A stretch of 16,334 bases of DNA from Candidatus Thorarchaeota archaeon (GCA_004524595.1 SDOA01000098.1:1-16334); one strand, 5' to 3'. Positions 7,828-16,112 are shown, counted from the first letter of the stretch. Numbers and translations are program-made. The notes: generated by a model not told the origin, from the sequence alone.

Positions 7828-7836
7828 TTAAAAATT
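7828..7836 (+). promoter_or_regulatory. Putative TATA box of the MFS gene
   Basis: TTAAAAATT is centred 33-39 nt before the three candidate starts at 7865, 7868 and 7871. This predicts a transcript with a leader of about 10 nt, which agrees with the lack of a good Shine-Dalgarno site there. Confidence 0.4.
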
Positions 7837-7867
7837 CTCAAGGCACAAGACCAGTGCAGACATTGTG

Positions 7868-9340
7868 ATGATGCCAGACATGACAACGACCACACCACAG
7901 TCCGAGAGCAATAGGAACAAAGTAGTGGGGCCATTCAGAGTAGTGGGTGCTACGAGCTTTGGAGTCTTCCTGAGTGCTCTTGATGCATCGATTGTCAATG
8001 TTTCATTGTACACCATGGAGGAATCGTTTGGAGTTACAATGGATGCAATACAATGGGTCGTTGTTGCGTACCTGCTCATCGTGACCTCAACAATGCCATT
8101 AATGGGCAAATTTGGAGACAGATTTGGCAAGAAGCAAATCTTCCAACTGGGAATGTTAATCTTCATTATTGGTTCACTATTTTGTGCAATATCTGTCAAT
8201 CTTCCGATGCTTGTTCTATCACGTGTGTTCCAAGCACTGGGCTCTGCGATGCTAACTGCAAATGGACTGGCAATTGTGACATATTTCACGACTCCACAGA
8301 ATAGAGGTCGTGCAATTGGAGTGAATTCTATTGTACTGGCTGCTGCTTTGGGTAGTGGTCCTGTTCTTGGAGGCATTCTCACTCAATTGTTTGGTTGGGA
8401 GAGTATCTTCCTTGTTAACCTGCCAATAGGGCTCTTAGGATTCGTCGTTGTTCAATTTATAATACCTAAAACAGAGCGAATTCAAGAGACAAAGTTTGAC
8501 ACGATTGGAGCTGCACTCTTCTTTGGTTTCCTCTTTCTACTAATCTATTATGTCACGGTTTCAACTTCAATCAATCTATTGTCAGCGACCCTGTTAATTA
8601 TCGGTACGCTCTCCACATTTGTTGCATTTGTCTATCGAGAGCGAAGATTTGAATCACCGATCATAACAATTGAAGTTCTAACAGACAAAAAGATCTCAGC
8701 AAGTATATTCTCTGCATTGCTTGCATATATGGCAATGGTACCTGTGTCATTTCTACTACCATTCTATCTACAAGCAGCTCTTGGATTCAATCAAGCAATG
8801 ACAGGGATTTTCCTCACAGTGCAACCAATCATGATCTCTATCACAGGACCAATAGCAGGATTTGCTTCTGAAAGAATAAGAGCAAAGATACAGACTGTAG
8901 CTGGTCTCTTGTGCGAACTAACAGGACTTATAATATTGGCAATCGCAATACCAAACATCATTTTCATGATGGTCGGAGTGGCTATCATGGGAACTGGACT
9001 CTCATTCTTCAGTGTGGCAAATGGGAATTTCATCATGACCTCTGCACCAAAGAAATACATGGGTGTTGTTAGCGCACTCATTAATCTCTCCAGAACTACA
9101 GGATTTTCGATAGCAACCGCTCTGGTGACTACGACCTTTGGATTATTTTTCGCATTTTTCAATCCCTGGAACATGAGTTCAGGAACAATATTTGTCACAG
9201 CATATGGTCAAGCAGTACAGTCAACTGTCCTTGTATTTTCGGTCTTAGTAATCATTGGAGCGATTATTTCATCTCTTAGAGGTACAAACAAGGCTGAAGA
9301 TGAGAGAAAAGATAAACTCGAACAAGACATACAAGCCTAA
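7868..9340 (+). CDS. MFS multidrug/proton antiporter, DHA2 (EmrB/QacA) type
   Basis: A polytopic transporter of about 490 residues with roughly 14 membrane segments, as expected for the 14-TM DHA2 family that exports drugs or metabolites in exchange for protons. Counting from GTG 7865: motif D1 LDASIVNVSL (39-48), motif A GKFGDRFGKK in the TM2-3 loop (81-90), motif B around LSRVFQALGSA (118-128) and the antiporter motif C ALGSGPVLGG (161-170), followed by WESIFLVNLPIG (178-189). GTG 7865, ATG 7868 and ATG 7871 are consecutive codons; 7868 is chosen arbitrarily and the difference is trivial. Its stop overlaps the stop of the convergent M48 gene by 4 bp. No regulator is adjacent. The substrate is unknown. 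Confidence 0.93.
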   Translation: MMPDMTTTTPQSESNRNKVVGPFRVVGATSFGVFLSALDASIVNVSLYTMEESFGVTMDAIQWVVVAYLLIVTSTMPLMGKFGDRFGKKQIFQLGMLIFIIGSLFCAISVNLPMLVLSRVFQALGSAMLTANGLAIVTYFTTPQNRGRAIGVNSIVLAAALGSGPVLGGILTQLFGWESIFLVNLPIGLLGFVVVQFIIPKTERIQETKFDTIGAALFFGFLFLLIYYVTVSTSINLLSATLLIIGTLSTFVAFVYRERRFESPIITIEVLTDKKISASIFSALLAYMAMVPVSFLLPFYLQAALGFNQAMTGIFLTVQPIMISITGPIAGFASERIRAKIQTVAGLLCELTGLIILAIAIPNIIFMMVGVAIMGTGLSFFSVANGNFIMTSAPKKYMGVVSALINLSRTTGFSIATALVTTTFGLFFAFFNPWNMSSGTIFVTAYGQAVQSTVLVFSVLVIIGAIISSLRGTNKAEDERKDKLEQDIQA

Positions 9341-10668
9341 AGCCCAAATTCATTAGCAATAAAGAGAATTCGCCTTCTGAAATCTGGGTGTGATAAGACT
9401 AGTTGATTGATCCCAACTTCCATATTGAATAGCATTTTTGAGGGATGGTCTCGAAGTTTCTTAAGAAGTTCATTTATTTCATCGGATGAAAGTCGTCTAT
9501 CACCATCGTAATCGACCTTTCTCCAATCGACTACGTGCTGCTCCCTAGTAGTTTCAGATACTGGCTTTACATCATTACGCTTCTTTAAGAGAGAATCTAT
9601 TGCAGGATTAACCATATCTTCAATTTGTTGGTCATTGAGAGCTAAACCATAGACATCTCGCATATGTTTCAACCGTGTTGTCAAAAACAATTTAGGAGCG
9701 ACATGGCGTGCATTCTGCTCATCTATTCCATCTAATGGATATTGAGTTATCATTTTCATTAATTCGGCAGTAGAGATCGAACTAACACGTTCTGGATTAA
9801 GTGACTCAAGCCAACGGATTTCATCAACAAGAACTGTAATGGCCTCTGAACGTTGTCCAAGTCTTATGAGTCCGTTTATGGTTACTTCATGACCAAGAAC
9901 TGAAGCTGCGTGATAGTCAGACATGAGTTCAGCAGATCGTGCAGCTTTCTGCATGAAAAGCTTAGAAACCAATGTCAAAATCCGTGAGACCAAGAAGAAT
10001 CCAATTAATACAGCGGCACGAATTGCGGCTACAATGAGGTCTCCATCAACTAGTAGAGAGTTAGTGATTGCTAGTATTAGTCTCACGTAAATGTACAGAT
10101 AGATGATATCTATGAAGAATCCAGGCATTCGAGTCAGAATTGTGACAAAGGAGTCTTTGTTCTTTATATGACCCAACTCATGCGTAATAATTGCTTGTAT
10201 CTCGTCTTTGTTGAGGACATCAAGAATATTACTATGGACAACGACAATAGAACCAAGGAGTGGTAAGCTGAATGTATATGCATTAGGAAGGGGAGATGCC
10301 ATTAAGTAGATTTTATCCACAGACACTTCACTCTTCTTTGCCAAATCTTGAGTCCATTTTACAATCTCATCACGGGAGTACTTCCTGTGCCAAGGAGTTG
10401 TATCATCAAACCTGGGGAACAACTCGATGAGATCCGGTCTTCGTAGCATTTGCCCTGCAGATATATACAGCATAAACACTTGCATGGCAGAAATTCCAAA
10501 GAACAGGCTAGCAGAAATGATGGGATTCGTCTGTGAGAAGTTAATACCAACAACAAAAAGGCTGGAATCATCCAAATAAAGAAGTGACACAAAGATAATC
10601 TGTACCAAATCAAGAATGAGAAAGGCATAGATTGCAGTCCACTTCTCACGAGAAACATCATCTATCAT
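9337..10668 (-). CDS. Membrane M48-family (HtpX-like) zinc metallopeptidase with EF-hand-like loop
   Basis: A 443-residue membrane peptidase of the HtpX/Ste24p clan. Two hydrophobic segments lie at the N-terminus (about 12-30 and 46-70), then the zinc motif HELGH (163-167) after QAIIT. Two more hydrophobic segments follow (about 183-202 and 210-228), and the third zinc ligand is Glu247 in SAELMSDYHAA. Such enzymes cleave misfolded or specific membrane proteins on the cytoplasmic side. It is longer than typical HtpX (about 290 aa): the extra C-terminal part includes DYDGDRRLSSDE (386-397), which fits a 12-residue EF-hand calcium loop except for Arg instead of Gly at position 6. The ATG start has GAGG 8 nt upstream. 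The gene is divergent from tldD and convergent with the MFS gene. Confidence 0.92.
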   Translation of the reverse strand: MIDDVSREKWTAIYAFLILDLVQIIFVSLLYLDDSSLFVVGINFSQTNPIISASLFFGISAMQVFMLYISAGQMLRRPDLIELFPRFDDTTPWHRKYSRDEIVKWTQDLAKKSEVSVDKIYLMASPLPNAYTFSLPLLGSIVVVHSNILDVLNKDEIQAIITHELGHIKNKDSFVTILTRMPGFFIDIIYLYIYVRLILAITNSLLVDGDLIVAAIRAAVLIGFFLVSRILTLVSKLFMQKAARSAELMSDYHAASVLGHEVTINGLIRLGQRSEAITVLVDEIRWLESLNPERVSSISTAELMKMITQYPLDGIDEQNARHVAPKLFLTTRLKHMRDVYGLALNDQQIEDMVNPAIDSLLKKRNDVKPVSETTREQHVVDWRKVDYDGDRRLSSDEINELLKKLRDHPSKMLFNMEVGINQLVLSHPDFRRRILFIANEFGL

Positions 10669-10728
10669 CAGATTTGCCTCATTAATATCGGAGTGCTATT
10701 CGTTTTGAATTGATTGGTAACGCCTTGA

Positions 10729-10753
10729 GCAATAACATTTCAAATTTCATTGC
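10729..10753. promoter_or_regulatory. 25-bp near-perfect palindrome, candidate operator
   Basis: GCAAT-3-ATTT-1-AAAT-3-ATTGC is centred on 10741. Ten of twelve position pairs match across the dyad. It lies near the middle of the 156-bp region between the divergent M48 and tldD starts (73 and 84 bp away), where a dimeric repressor or activator could control both. No T-run follows it, so it is not a terminator. Confidence 0.5.
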
Positions 10754-10824
10754 ATAATGAGGTCTTCACATATCAAGGATAGAGTTTATCATGATGTTCT
10801 CAAAAGAAGAAACAGGCGTTATTG

Positions 10825-12255
10825 ATGAATGATGGCAAAGATTTAGCTGATTACTGTATAGAGTTTGGTCAAACACTTGGGTGTTCATATGTCGAAGCTC
10901 GCTATGTCAAAGACATCACACGAGGACTGGCATATAGAAATGGAGAGCCAATATCAGGAGGATATACCCCCTCATCTGGTATTGGCGTAAGAGTGCTTAT
11001 TGATGGGAATATGGGATTTGCCTCTTTTGATAGACTTGAGAGAAGCCTTGCTGAAGAATCCATTACTTCAGCCTTTAAGATGGCGAAGAACGCGAAACGA
11101 AGGCAGCCAATTGACCTGGGAGTTCCAGTCAGCAATAAGGCGAGCTGGAAGATGGAAACAAAAATACCCCTCAATGATGTTGATATGAGCACAATTATGG
11201 AATTTGCTAAAGATGTCAACAAACAGATGGAGGGGTTAGCATCTTATATTATGATGCTGAATCCAAAGGTTATTGACAAATATCTAGTGACTAATGAAGG
11301 GACTCAAATTGAGAGTCAGCAATCCTACATCCTATTACTCAATATACTAACAGCCCAGGCTCCAGGGGGATCTGAACAGAAATTCTTGGATCTAACGCTT
11401 GCAGGAGGATGGGAACGAATTGAAGAAACTAACCTGTTGGAGAACCTTAGGAGCGAGGTTGACCGTTTGAAGAGAGCTGCAGAGAAAGCAGTCAAGATTG
11501 ACGAATTAATGAGTAAGCCTATTGACATGATTATTGGTCCAGAAGTAGCAGGAATAATCGCTCATGAGAATGTCGGACATCCTAGTGAAGGAGACCGTAT
11601 CATGGGTCGTGAAGGAGCTCAAGCAGGCGAGAGCTTCTGGAGAGACCTCAAAATAGGTGAGTCTCGAGTCGGTTCTGATGTTGTGAATGTCAGCGAAAAT
11701 CCAACTATAGAAAAGACATCAGGGTACTATGTCTATGATGATGAAGGAGTAAAATCAAGAAAACGTGAACTAATTAAAGATGGTATCATCAAAGAACCTC
11801 TTCTCAATCGAGAATTCGGAACAAGATTCGGATTAGGGTCAAATGCAGCAGCCAGAGCCTCAGCCTATAACAGGGAGCCAATAATAAGAATGGCAAATAC
11901 ATACTTCGAAGCAGGAGACCATAGCTTTGAGGAACTTGTGGAAGATGTGAAATTAGGGGTTTATATGAGAAGTTTTCAAGAATGGAATATTGATGATAGA
12001 CGCTATCAGTCAAAGTACACAGGTTCTGAAGCATACCTCATAAAAGACGGAGAGGTCACAGACACAATGGTCAAGAGGCCAGTCATGGAAACAACAAGTG
12101 TAGGCCTATTGAGTGCAGTAGATGCAATTTCTAAAAACCTTGCTTTTGATTTCCCAGGAACTTGTGGAAAGAGTGATCCCATGCAAGGAGTTCCAGTCTA
12201 TGCAGGAGGTGGAGAGATTCGATTCAGGAAAATCAGATTGGGAGGTGTGGGATAA
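10825..12255 (+). CDS. tldD: TldD-family zinc metalloprotease
   Basis: Catalytic subunit of the TldD-TldE (PmbA) heterodimer, which degrades unfolded peptides and in bacteria processes microcin B17 and the CcdA antitoxin. The 476-residue protein has the expected length. The metal site is HENVGH (H248-E249-x3-H253, counting from TTG 10822) followed by PSEGD, matching the TldD pattern HEAxGH-x2-EGD. Near the C-terminus GTCGKSDPMQGVPV is the conserved family segment. ATG 10825 is preferred over TTG 10822; only a weak AGG lies 8 nt upstream, so initiation may be inefficient or leaderless. The stop TAA overlaps the start of the next gene by one base. It is divergent from the M48 peptidase and shares its palindrome-containing intergenic region. 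Confidence 0.94.
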   Translation: MNDGKDLADYCIEFGQTLGCSYVEARYVKDITRGLAYRNGEPISGGYTPSSGIGVRVLIDGNMGFASFDRLERSLAEESITSAFKMAKNAKRRQPIDLGVPVSNKASWKMETKIPLNDVDMSTIMEFAKDVNKQMEGLASYIMMLNPKVIDKYLVTNEGTQIESQQSYILLLNILTAQAPGGSEQKFLDLTLAGGWERIEETNLLENLRSEVDRLKRAAEKAVKIDELMSKPIDMIIGPEVAGIIAHENVGHPSEGDRIMGREGAQAGESFWRDLKIGESRVGSDVVNVSENPTIEKTSGYYVYDDEGVKSRKRELIKDGIIKEPLLNREFGTRFGLGSNAAARASAYNREPIIRMANTYFEAGDHSFEELVEDVKLGVYMRSFQEWNIDDRRYQSKYTGSEAYLIKDGEVTDTMVKRPVMETTSVGLLSAVDAISKNLAFDFPGTCGKSDPMQGVPVYAGGGEIRFRKIRLGGVG

Positions 12256-13634
12256 TGGATAAGATTGAGAAGGTAAAATCGGTAGTTGATGAAGCTGTTG
12301 GCTATGGTAAGAAAAAGACAGATGCCATTATCGCACGTGCGGTCGCGATAAAGGACTCGCAGATTCGATTCTCGCAAAATACTATCGATATCAGTAAGAG
12401 ATGGAACAGTCTGCAACTAGAAATGTTCGTTCTTGTAAAGGGAAAGAAGACTGGATCTATAGCAAGATCAATAGCATCCCAAGATGAGATTAAAAAAGCA
12501 GTAGATGATGTGGTAGGATTTTCAGAGATATTGCCAGATTCGATGTTCTTTGCAGGGATTGAAGAGAATGCTCATCAATATCCAGAGATAGAAGACAGAT
12601 ATGATGAAAAGATTGGTTCATTCGCAGTGGAAGCTCCTGAGATTATCAACTCAGTTATTGATTGCGCAGTAGATGAAGGTGCAAAGAGAGCAGCTGGAGC
12701 TCTGATGATGCGAGAACAGCATTTCTACTTCAGTTCGAGCCTAGGTCCAGAGGGATTCGGAAGATACTCGGCCTTCGACTTGAATATTAGAGCATTCCAA
12801 GATGAACTGGATTATTCTGGTCAGGGATTGATTTGTGGTACGATGCCATCCAAATCAGAAGAAGGGATGCTGGAAGCTGGTGCTAAAGCAGGTCGACTAT
12901 CAAAACAATCAATAGGAGCCGTACAGGGCACTCCAGGAATGTATGATCTCATACTGACTCCAACTGTAGGTGCAAATGTAATTGGCCAAATACCTGAATC
13001 TGCAAACCCGTTCTATATAATGATGGGATTGTCACCACTCAATGATAAGATGGGCGAGCAGATTGCTCCAGAAACTGTAACTACCTACGAAGACCCATTA
13101 TTTCCAGGTGGCCTACAGAGCACTCCATTTGATTGGGAAGGAACTCCTAGCAAAACTGTCAAGATCGTTGACAAAGGAGTGCTCAAAGCTTTAGTGCACA
13201 ATACAACAACAGGAAGAATGTTCGAAACAGAGAGTACAGGTAGTTCGAGAATGGTAGATATCGGAAGCGGAACAAAGATGTTACTTCCTGCATCGTCAAA
13301 CATAGTATTCGAAAATGGTGAGTACAGTATTGATGAGATTCTCGATGTCAACCGACCGACAATATATGTTACCTGTAACTGGTACACAAGATTCCAAAAC
13401 TATCAGTCGGGAGAATTCTCTACAATTCCAAGAGATGCAATGTTTCTCATCGAAAAGGGAGAGATGAAACCAATCAAGAATATGAGAATTAGTGATAATG
13501 TCATGAGGATGTTCGCAAACATCGATGCATTAGGAAATGACCGAACTCAGATATTCTGGTGGGAGGTAGTGACTCCAACTATTATACCTACAATGAGAGT
13601 TCGAAACTGTAGAATGACCGCTGCAACTCAATAG
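12255..13634 (+). CDS. tldE: TldE/PmbA, non-catalytic partner of TldD
   Basis: A 459-residue member of the TldD/PmbA superfamily that lacks the HExxxH metal site, as expected for the TldE (PmbA) half of the heterodimer, which completes the closed chamber around the TldD active site. Family features include the N-terminal segment with IRFSQNTIDIS (where TldD has GLAYRNGEPIS), the VGANVIGQIPESANPFYIMMG region where TldD has its metal site, and a C-terminal stretch rich in beta structure. It starts within the tldD stop (TAATG), with GGAGGTG (12241-12247) 7 nt upstream, so the two are translationally coupled and made in equal amounts. It ends 7 bp from the stop of the convergent GTPase gene. Confidence 0.93.
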   Translation: MDKIEKVKSVVDEAVGYGKKKTDAIIARAVAIKDSQIRFSQNTIDISKRWNSLQLEMFVLVKGKKTGSIARSIASQDEIKKAVDDVVGFSEILPDSMFFAGIEENAHQYPEIEDRYDEKIGSFAVEAPEIINSVIDCAVDEGAKRAAGALMMREQHFYFSSSLGPEGFGRYSAFDLNIRAFQDELDYSGQGLICGTMPSKSEEGMLEAGAKAGRLSKQSIGAVQGTPGMYDLILTPTVGANVIGQIPESANPFYIMMGLSPLNDKMGEQIAPETVTTYEDPLFPGGLQSTPFDWEGTPSKTVKIVDKGVLKALVHNTTTGRMFETESTGSSRMVDIGSGTKMLLPASSNIVFENGEYSIDEILDVNRPTIYVTCNWYTRFQNYQSGEFSTIPRDAMFLIEKGEMKPIKNMRISDNVMRMFANIDALGNDRTQIFWWEVVTPTIIPTMRVRNCRMTAATQ

Positions 13635-13641
13635 ACTATCA

Positions 13642-14184
13642 TCATGAAGAATGACGGATTCTTCTTGATTCCGCTGCTGCATAATGAAACATCTCCGATA
13701 CATTCTCACCAGTACGGGCCGAGGTCTCAAAAAACTCTAGGTCAAGAAGTTTAGCAAGCATTCGACCATCTTGCTCACTGATTACGGCTTCTGTTCGTAA
13801 ATCTGATTTATTTGCAACTAGTGAACCTACTAAGCGCTTATCACCTTGAATACAGATCTTTTCGTTCAAAGCCTCAAATAATGGAGTAATTCTCTTGAAG
13901 GTATCCTTATTGGTCATATCATAGACAAAAATTACGTGATGAGAACCTACATAGAAAGTGTGTCGAAGACCAGCAAAGGTCTCCTGTCCACCAACATCAA
14001 CAACAGTGAGGACCACCTTACCTTCAGGAAAATCAAATGTAATAGCACTAAGATCCGCGGCTACAGTAGCTGTATGGATTTCTCTAAACTCACCAGTCTG
14101 ATATCTGCGTACAAGGCTAGACTTGCCAACGCTTGGAGCGCCAACAATGATTGCCTTGTATAACTCAACCGCCAAATTGGTCAC
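13642..14184 (-). CDS. Ras/Arf-superfamily small GTPase
   Basis: A 180-residue single-domain small GTPase, close to the length of eukaryotic Rab/Arf proteins. All GTP-binding motifs are visible: G1 GAPSVGKSS (15-23), a likely G2 threonine in the HTATVAADL segment (37-45), G3 DVGGQE (63-68), G4 ANKSD (124-128) and G5 ETSA (153-156). The G3 motif is Arf/SRbeta-like (DxGGQE), whereas the Gly-x5-GKSS loop and overall spacing resemble Rab/Ras. There is no C-terminal cysteine for prenylation and no clear N-terminal myristoylation glycine, so membrane attachment would need a partner. Many such GTPases are a hallmark of Asgard archaea. The GTG start is fixed as the earliest possible, because an in-frame TAG directly precedes it. 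No longin or roadblock regulator lies in the window; its cellular role is unknown. Confidence 0.93.
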   Translation of the reverse strand: MTNLAVELYKAIIVGAPSVGKSSLVRRYQTGEFREIHTATVAADLSAITFDFPEGKVVLTVVDVGGQETFAGLRHTFYVGSHHVIFVYDMTNKDTFKRITPLFEALNEKICIQGDKRLVGSLVANKSDLRTEAVISEQDGRMLAKLLDLEFFETSARTGENVSEMFHYAAAESRRIRHSS

Positions 14185-14274
14185 CTATGATTCTTGCACT
14201 TAAAAACGCTATGAGGTTCCTTATCAGGATTATTCGTGTGCCATTCAGTCACAAATCGAAGGGTTTTAGAAGAT

Positions 14275-14763
14275 ATGATAATCCCTTTGGGGATTATGAT
14301 AGACTTTGAGGATATTAGAAGAAGAACGACAAACATCCAAGAGTATATTGACAAATTACCCGACAAGGACAGAGATATAGTATTAGAAGCCTATGAAGAA
14401 TACTCGTTGAATAAGGAGGCAACAAATGAGCTGAGGGATATACTGAAGGACCTCAAAGTAGTCATCTTTAGTGCACCATGGTGCGGAGATTGTAAGAGAG
14501 CCATGCCAATCTTACTTCATCTGGAGAAGGATTACGGTCTTGATGCTATGGTGTTCGGAGAGATTAAAACAGACCCTCTGAATAAGAACGTTCAATGGCG
14601 AGTGCCACCTTCACCCCCAGAGATCAATGAGTGGGGAGCGACGGCAATCCCATGGTTTGAGTTCTTTGACTCTGACGGTAATAAGATTGCTACGCTCATC
14701 GAGAAACCTCATGTCAAAGAGACCCTCGAAGAGGAAATGCTCTACATACTTAAGAATAAATAG
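14275..14763 (+). CDS. Thioredoxin-fold protein with CGDC active site
   Basis: A thioredoxin-like thiol protein. Counting from the longest start (GTG 14236, 175 aa), a charged helical N-terminal region of about 50 residues precedes the fold. The redox motif is FSAPWCGDCKRAMPIL (C83, C86), and the cis-proline is in AIPWFEFFD (P139). WCGDC instead of WCGPC is typical of the Thioredoxin_9-like group and would change the redox potential. The start is uncertain: GTG 14236, ATG 14275 (AAGGG 11 nt upstream) and ATG 14296, which has a TATA-like TTTTAGAA about 29 nt upstream and could be leaderless. A 6-bp inverted repeat, AATCCC/GGGATT (14280-14295), directly precedes ATG 14296. The gene is divergent from the GTPase and 42 bp before the acidic-tail membrane protein. 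Partner reductase and target are unknown. Confidence 0.88.
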   Translation: MIIPLGIMIDFEDIRRRTTNIQEYIDKLPDKDRDIVLEAYEEYSLNKEATNELRDILKDLKVVIFSAPWCGDCKRAMPILLHLEKDYGLDAMVFGEIKTDPLNKNVQWRVPPSPPEINEWGATAIPWFEFFDSDGNKIATLIEKPHVKETLEEEMLYILKNK

Positions 14764-14805
14764 CTGTCTTGTCATTTAGTATTAGGTCTTTAGGAGGAAT
14801 CACAA

Positions 14806-16059
14806 GTGGAAATACCAATTCTAACACGTTTTATAAATGGACTCAAGCTCTTCTTTGAATCAAAGAGGCTACGTTGGTTATTTGCTATCTTTATCTTTGG
14901 AGCAATATTCACTCTGTTATTCAGAGAGATTGGGAGAGTATTCCAAGACTTTGCTCAAGGATTTATTGCAGTCATCGGAGGTATTTTTCCAACATACTTC
15001 TTAGTAGTCGGTCTGATATCATTAATTGGACTGCAGAGATTTGTAGCTAGTGAGGAGTCATACTCACGCTCATTCATCTACACAATAGTGTGGATGATGA
15101 TTAGCATAATTGTCTATGTAATGTTATGGTTCACAGGATTGGTATATTTCCTGATGATTGGGATTGCATTCCTAGGGTGGATTGGATTCCAAGCTTATCT
15201 ATCATCAAGGTCTGCACTTAGTTATGCTGAAAAAGTGGACATTAAGACTAGGGGAAAGGCTATTGGTCTGGTATTTGGTTCACTGCATATACTAAGTTAC
15301 ATCATTGTCATAGGTGCCTTCATCGTTCTAATCATTTGGAATGTGTCAGCAGGACTTAGTCTGGACCCACCCACTTTCATTCTGGCTCTTCTGGGTGGAT
15401 TACTTGCAATTGGTTTTAATTTCTTGAATGGTCTAATTATGGTCAGAGAAAGAAAGAAAGTGACTGTAGATAATCTTGCTGTCTTAGGTCTCTTTGTCTC
15501 GCTATATGTCGCATATTTCCTATACAACATTCTCAAACCAGCAGCAGCAGGGATAGATCTTGTATCACTTCTTATCGATATTGGAATCTCTGTATTCTTC
15601 ATACTCTACGCAATGAGCAATGTTGGTCTCACTCTTGCCAGTAGAGCAAATCTTGACACTAGGTGGAAGCTATCTGGAGAACTCGCTGCAAATATCACCT
15701 TCTTCCTTGCATCTGGGTATCTCGTTGTACAGGCACTATTTGACGTGATATCGGGGGGTCTCATCGGAGAACGCATATCTGATGTCATCAAACTCTTCGT
15801 GTTCCCATTTGTTGCATTAATAATGGAGCTTGTCTTCCTTCGCAGAGCTCACAAAGTGTTAGAGCCAATGCCTATTATGGAAGAGCCATCTACTGAACCT
15901 GAAGGCGTTGAAGGTGAAACAGAGGAAGAGGACACCGAAGTCATTGAGGATATCTCAGACGAGGAGGAAGACTACTCTGAACCAGAAGAATCCATAGAAG
16001 ACACTTCTGATGATGAGAACACAAGTTCAGAGGATGAGAATGAATCGTGGGAGCAGTAG
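14806..16059 (+). CDS. Polytopic membrane protein with acidic C-terminal tail
   Basis: I do not recognise this family. The 417-residue protein has about ten hydrophobic segments between residues 22 and 346, joined by short loops with a few basic residues, and then a long hydrophilic C-terminus. The last 59 residues (359-417) contain 31 Asp/Glu, several Ser/Thr and no Lys or Arg, so the tail is probably disordered and strongly negative. It could bind cations or basic proteins. The GTG start is well supported by AGGAGG (14792-14797) 8 nt upstream. The gene lies 42 bp after the thioredoxin-fold gene on the same strand and may be co-transcribed with it. No transport, enzyme or sensor motif was found, so no function is assigned. 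A double-stem terminator begins inside its last codons. Confidence 0.85.
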   Translation: MEIPILTRFINGLKLFFESKRLRWLFAIFIFGAIFTLLFREIGRVFQDFAQGFIAVIGGIFPTYFLVVGLISLIGLQRFVASEESYSRSFIYTIVWMMISIIVYVMLWFTGLVYFLMIGIAFLGWIGFQAYLSSRSALSYAEKVDIKTRGKAIGLVFGSLHILSYIIVIGAFIVLIIWNVSAGLSLDPPTFILALLGGLLAIGFNFLNGLIMVRERKKVTVDNLAVLGLFVSLYVAYFLYNILKPAAAGIDLVSLLIDIGISVFFILYAMSNVGLTLASRANLDTRWKLSGELAANITFFLASGYLVVQALFDVISGGLIGERISDVIKLFVFPFVALIMELVFLRRAHKVLEPMPIMEEPSTEPEGVEGETEEEDTEVIEDISDEEEDYSEPEESIEDTSDDENTSSEDENESWEQ

Positions 16060-16080
16060 GAGCTTTTTTGCTCCAGCTCC
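16050..16080 (+). terminator. Double-stem hairpin with T6 loop
   Basis: GGAGC occurs twice (16050-16054, 16059-16063) and GCTCC twice (16070-16074, 16076-16080), so the two can stack as nested stems around a TTTTTT loop (16064-16069). The stop codon of the membrane protein lies within it. Position and symmetry suggest a terminator, although the T-run is in the loop rather than after the stem. Confidence 0.55.
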
Positions 16081-16112
16081 AATCATTTAAGTCAAAAACC
16101 GAAGCCTTTTAA

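Noticed and set aside
7865..7871. C-box-like GTGATGA, possible C/D box RNA
   Set aside because: It coincides with the MFS start codons, and no suitably spaced D box or terminal stem was found.
7828..8382. 184-codon minus-strand frame at the start of the MFS gene
   Set aside because: It is a shadow of the transporter, whose conserved motifs on the plus strand explain the sequence.
10791..10832. 13-codon frame overlapping the tldD start, possible leader peptide or RiPP precursor for TldD/E
   Set aside because: It is too short to carry a modified core, has no cysteine or serine-rich segment, and its upstream AAGGA is too distant to be convincing.
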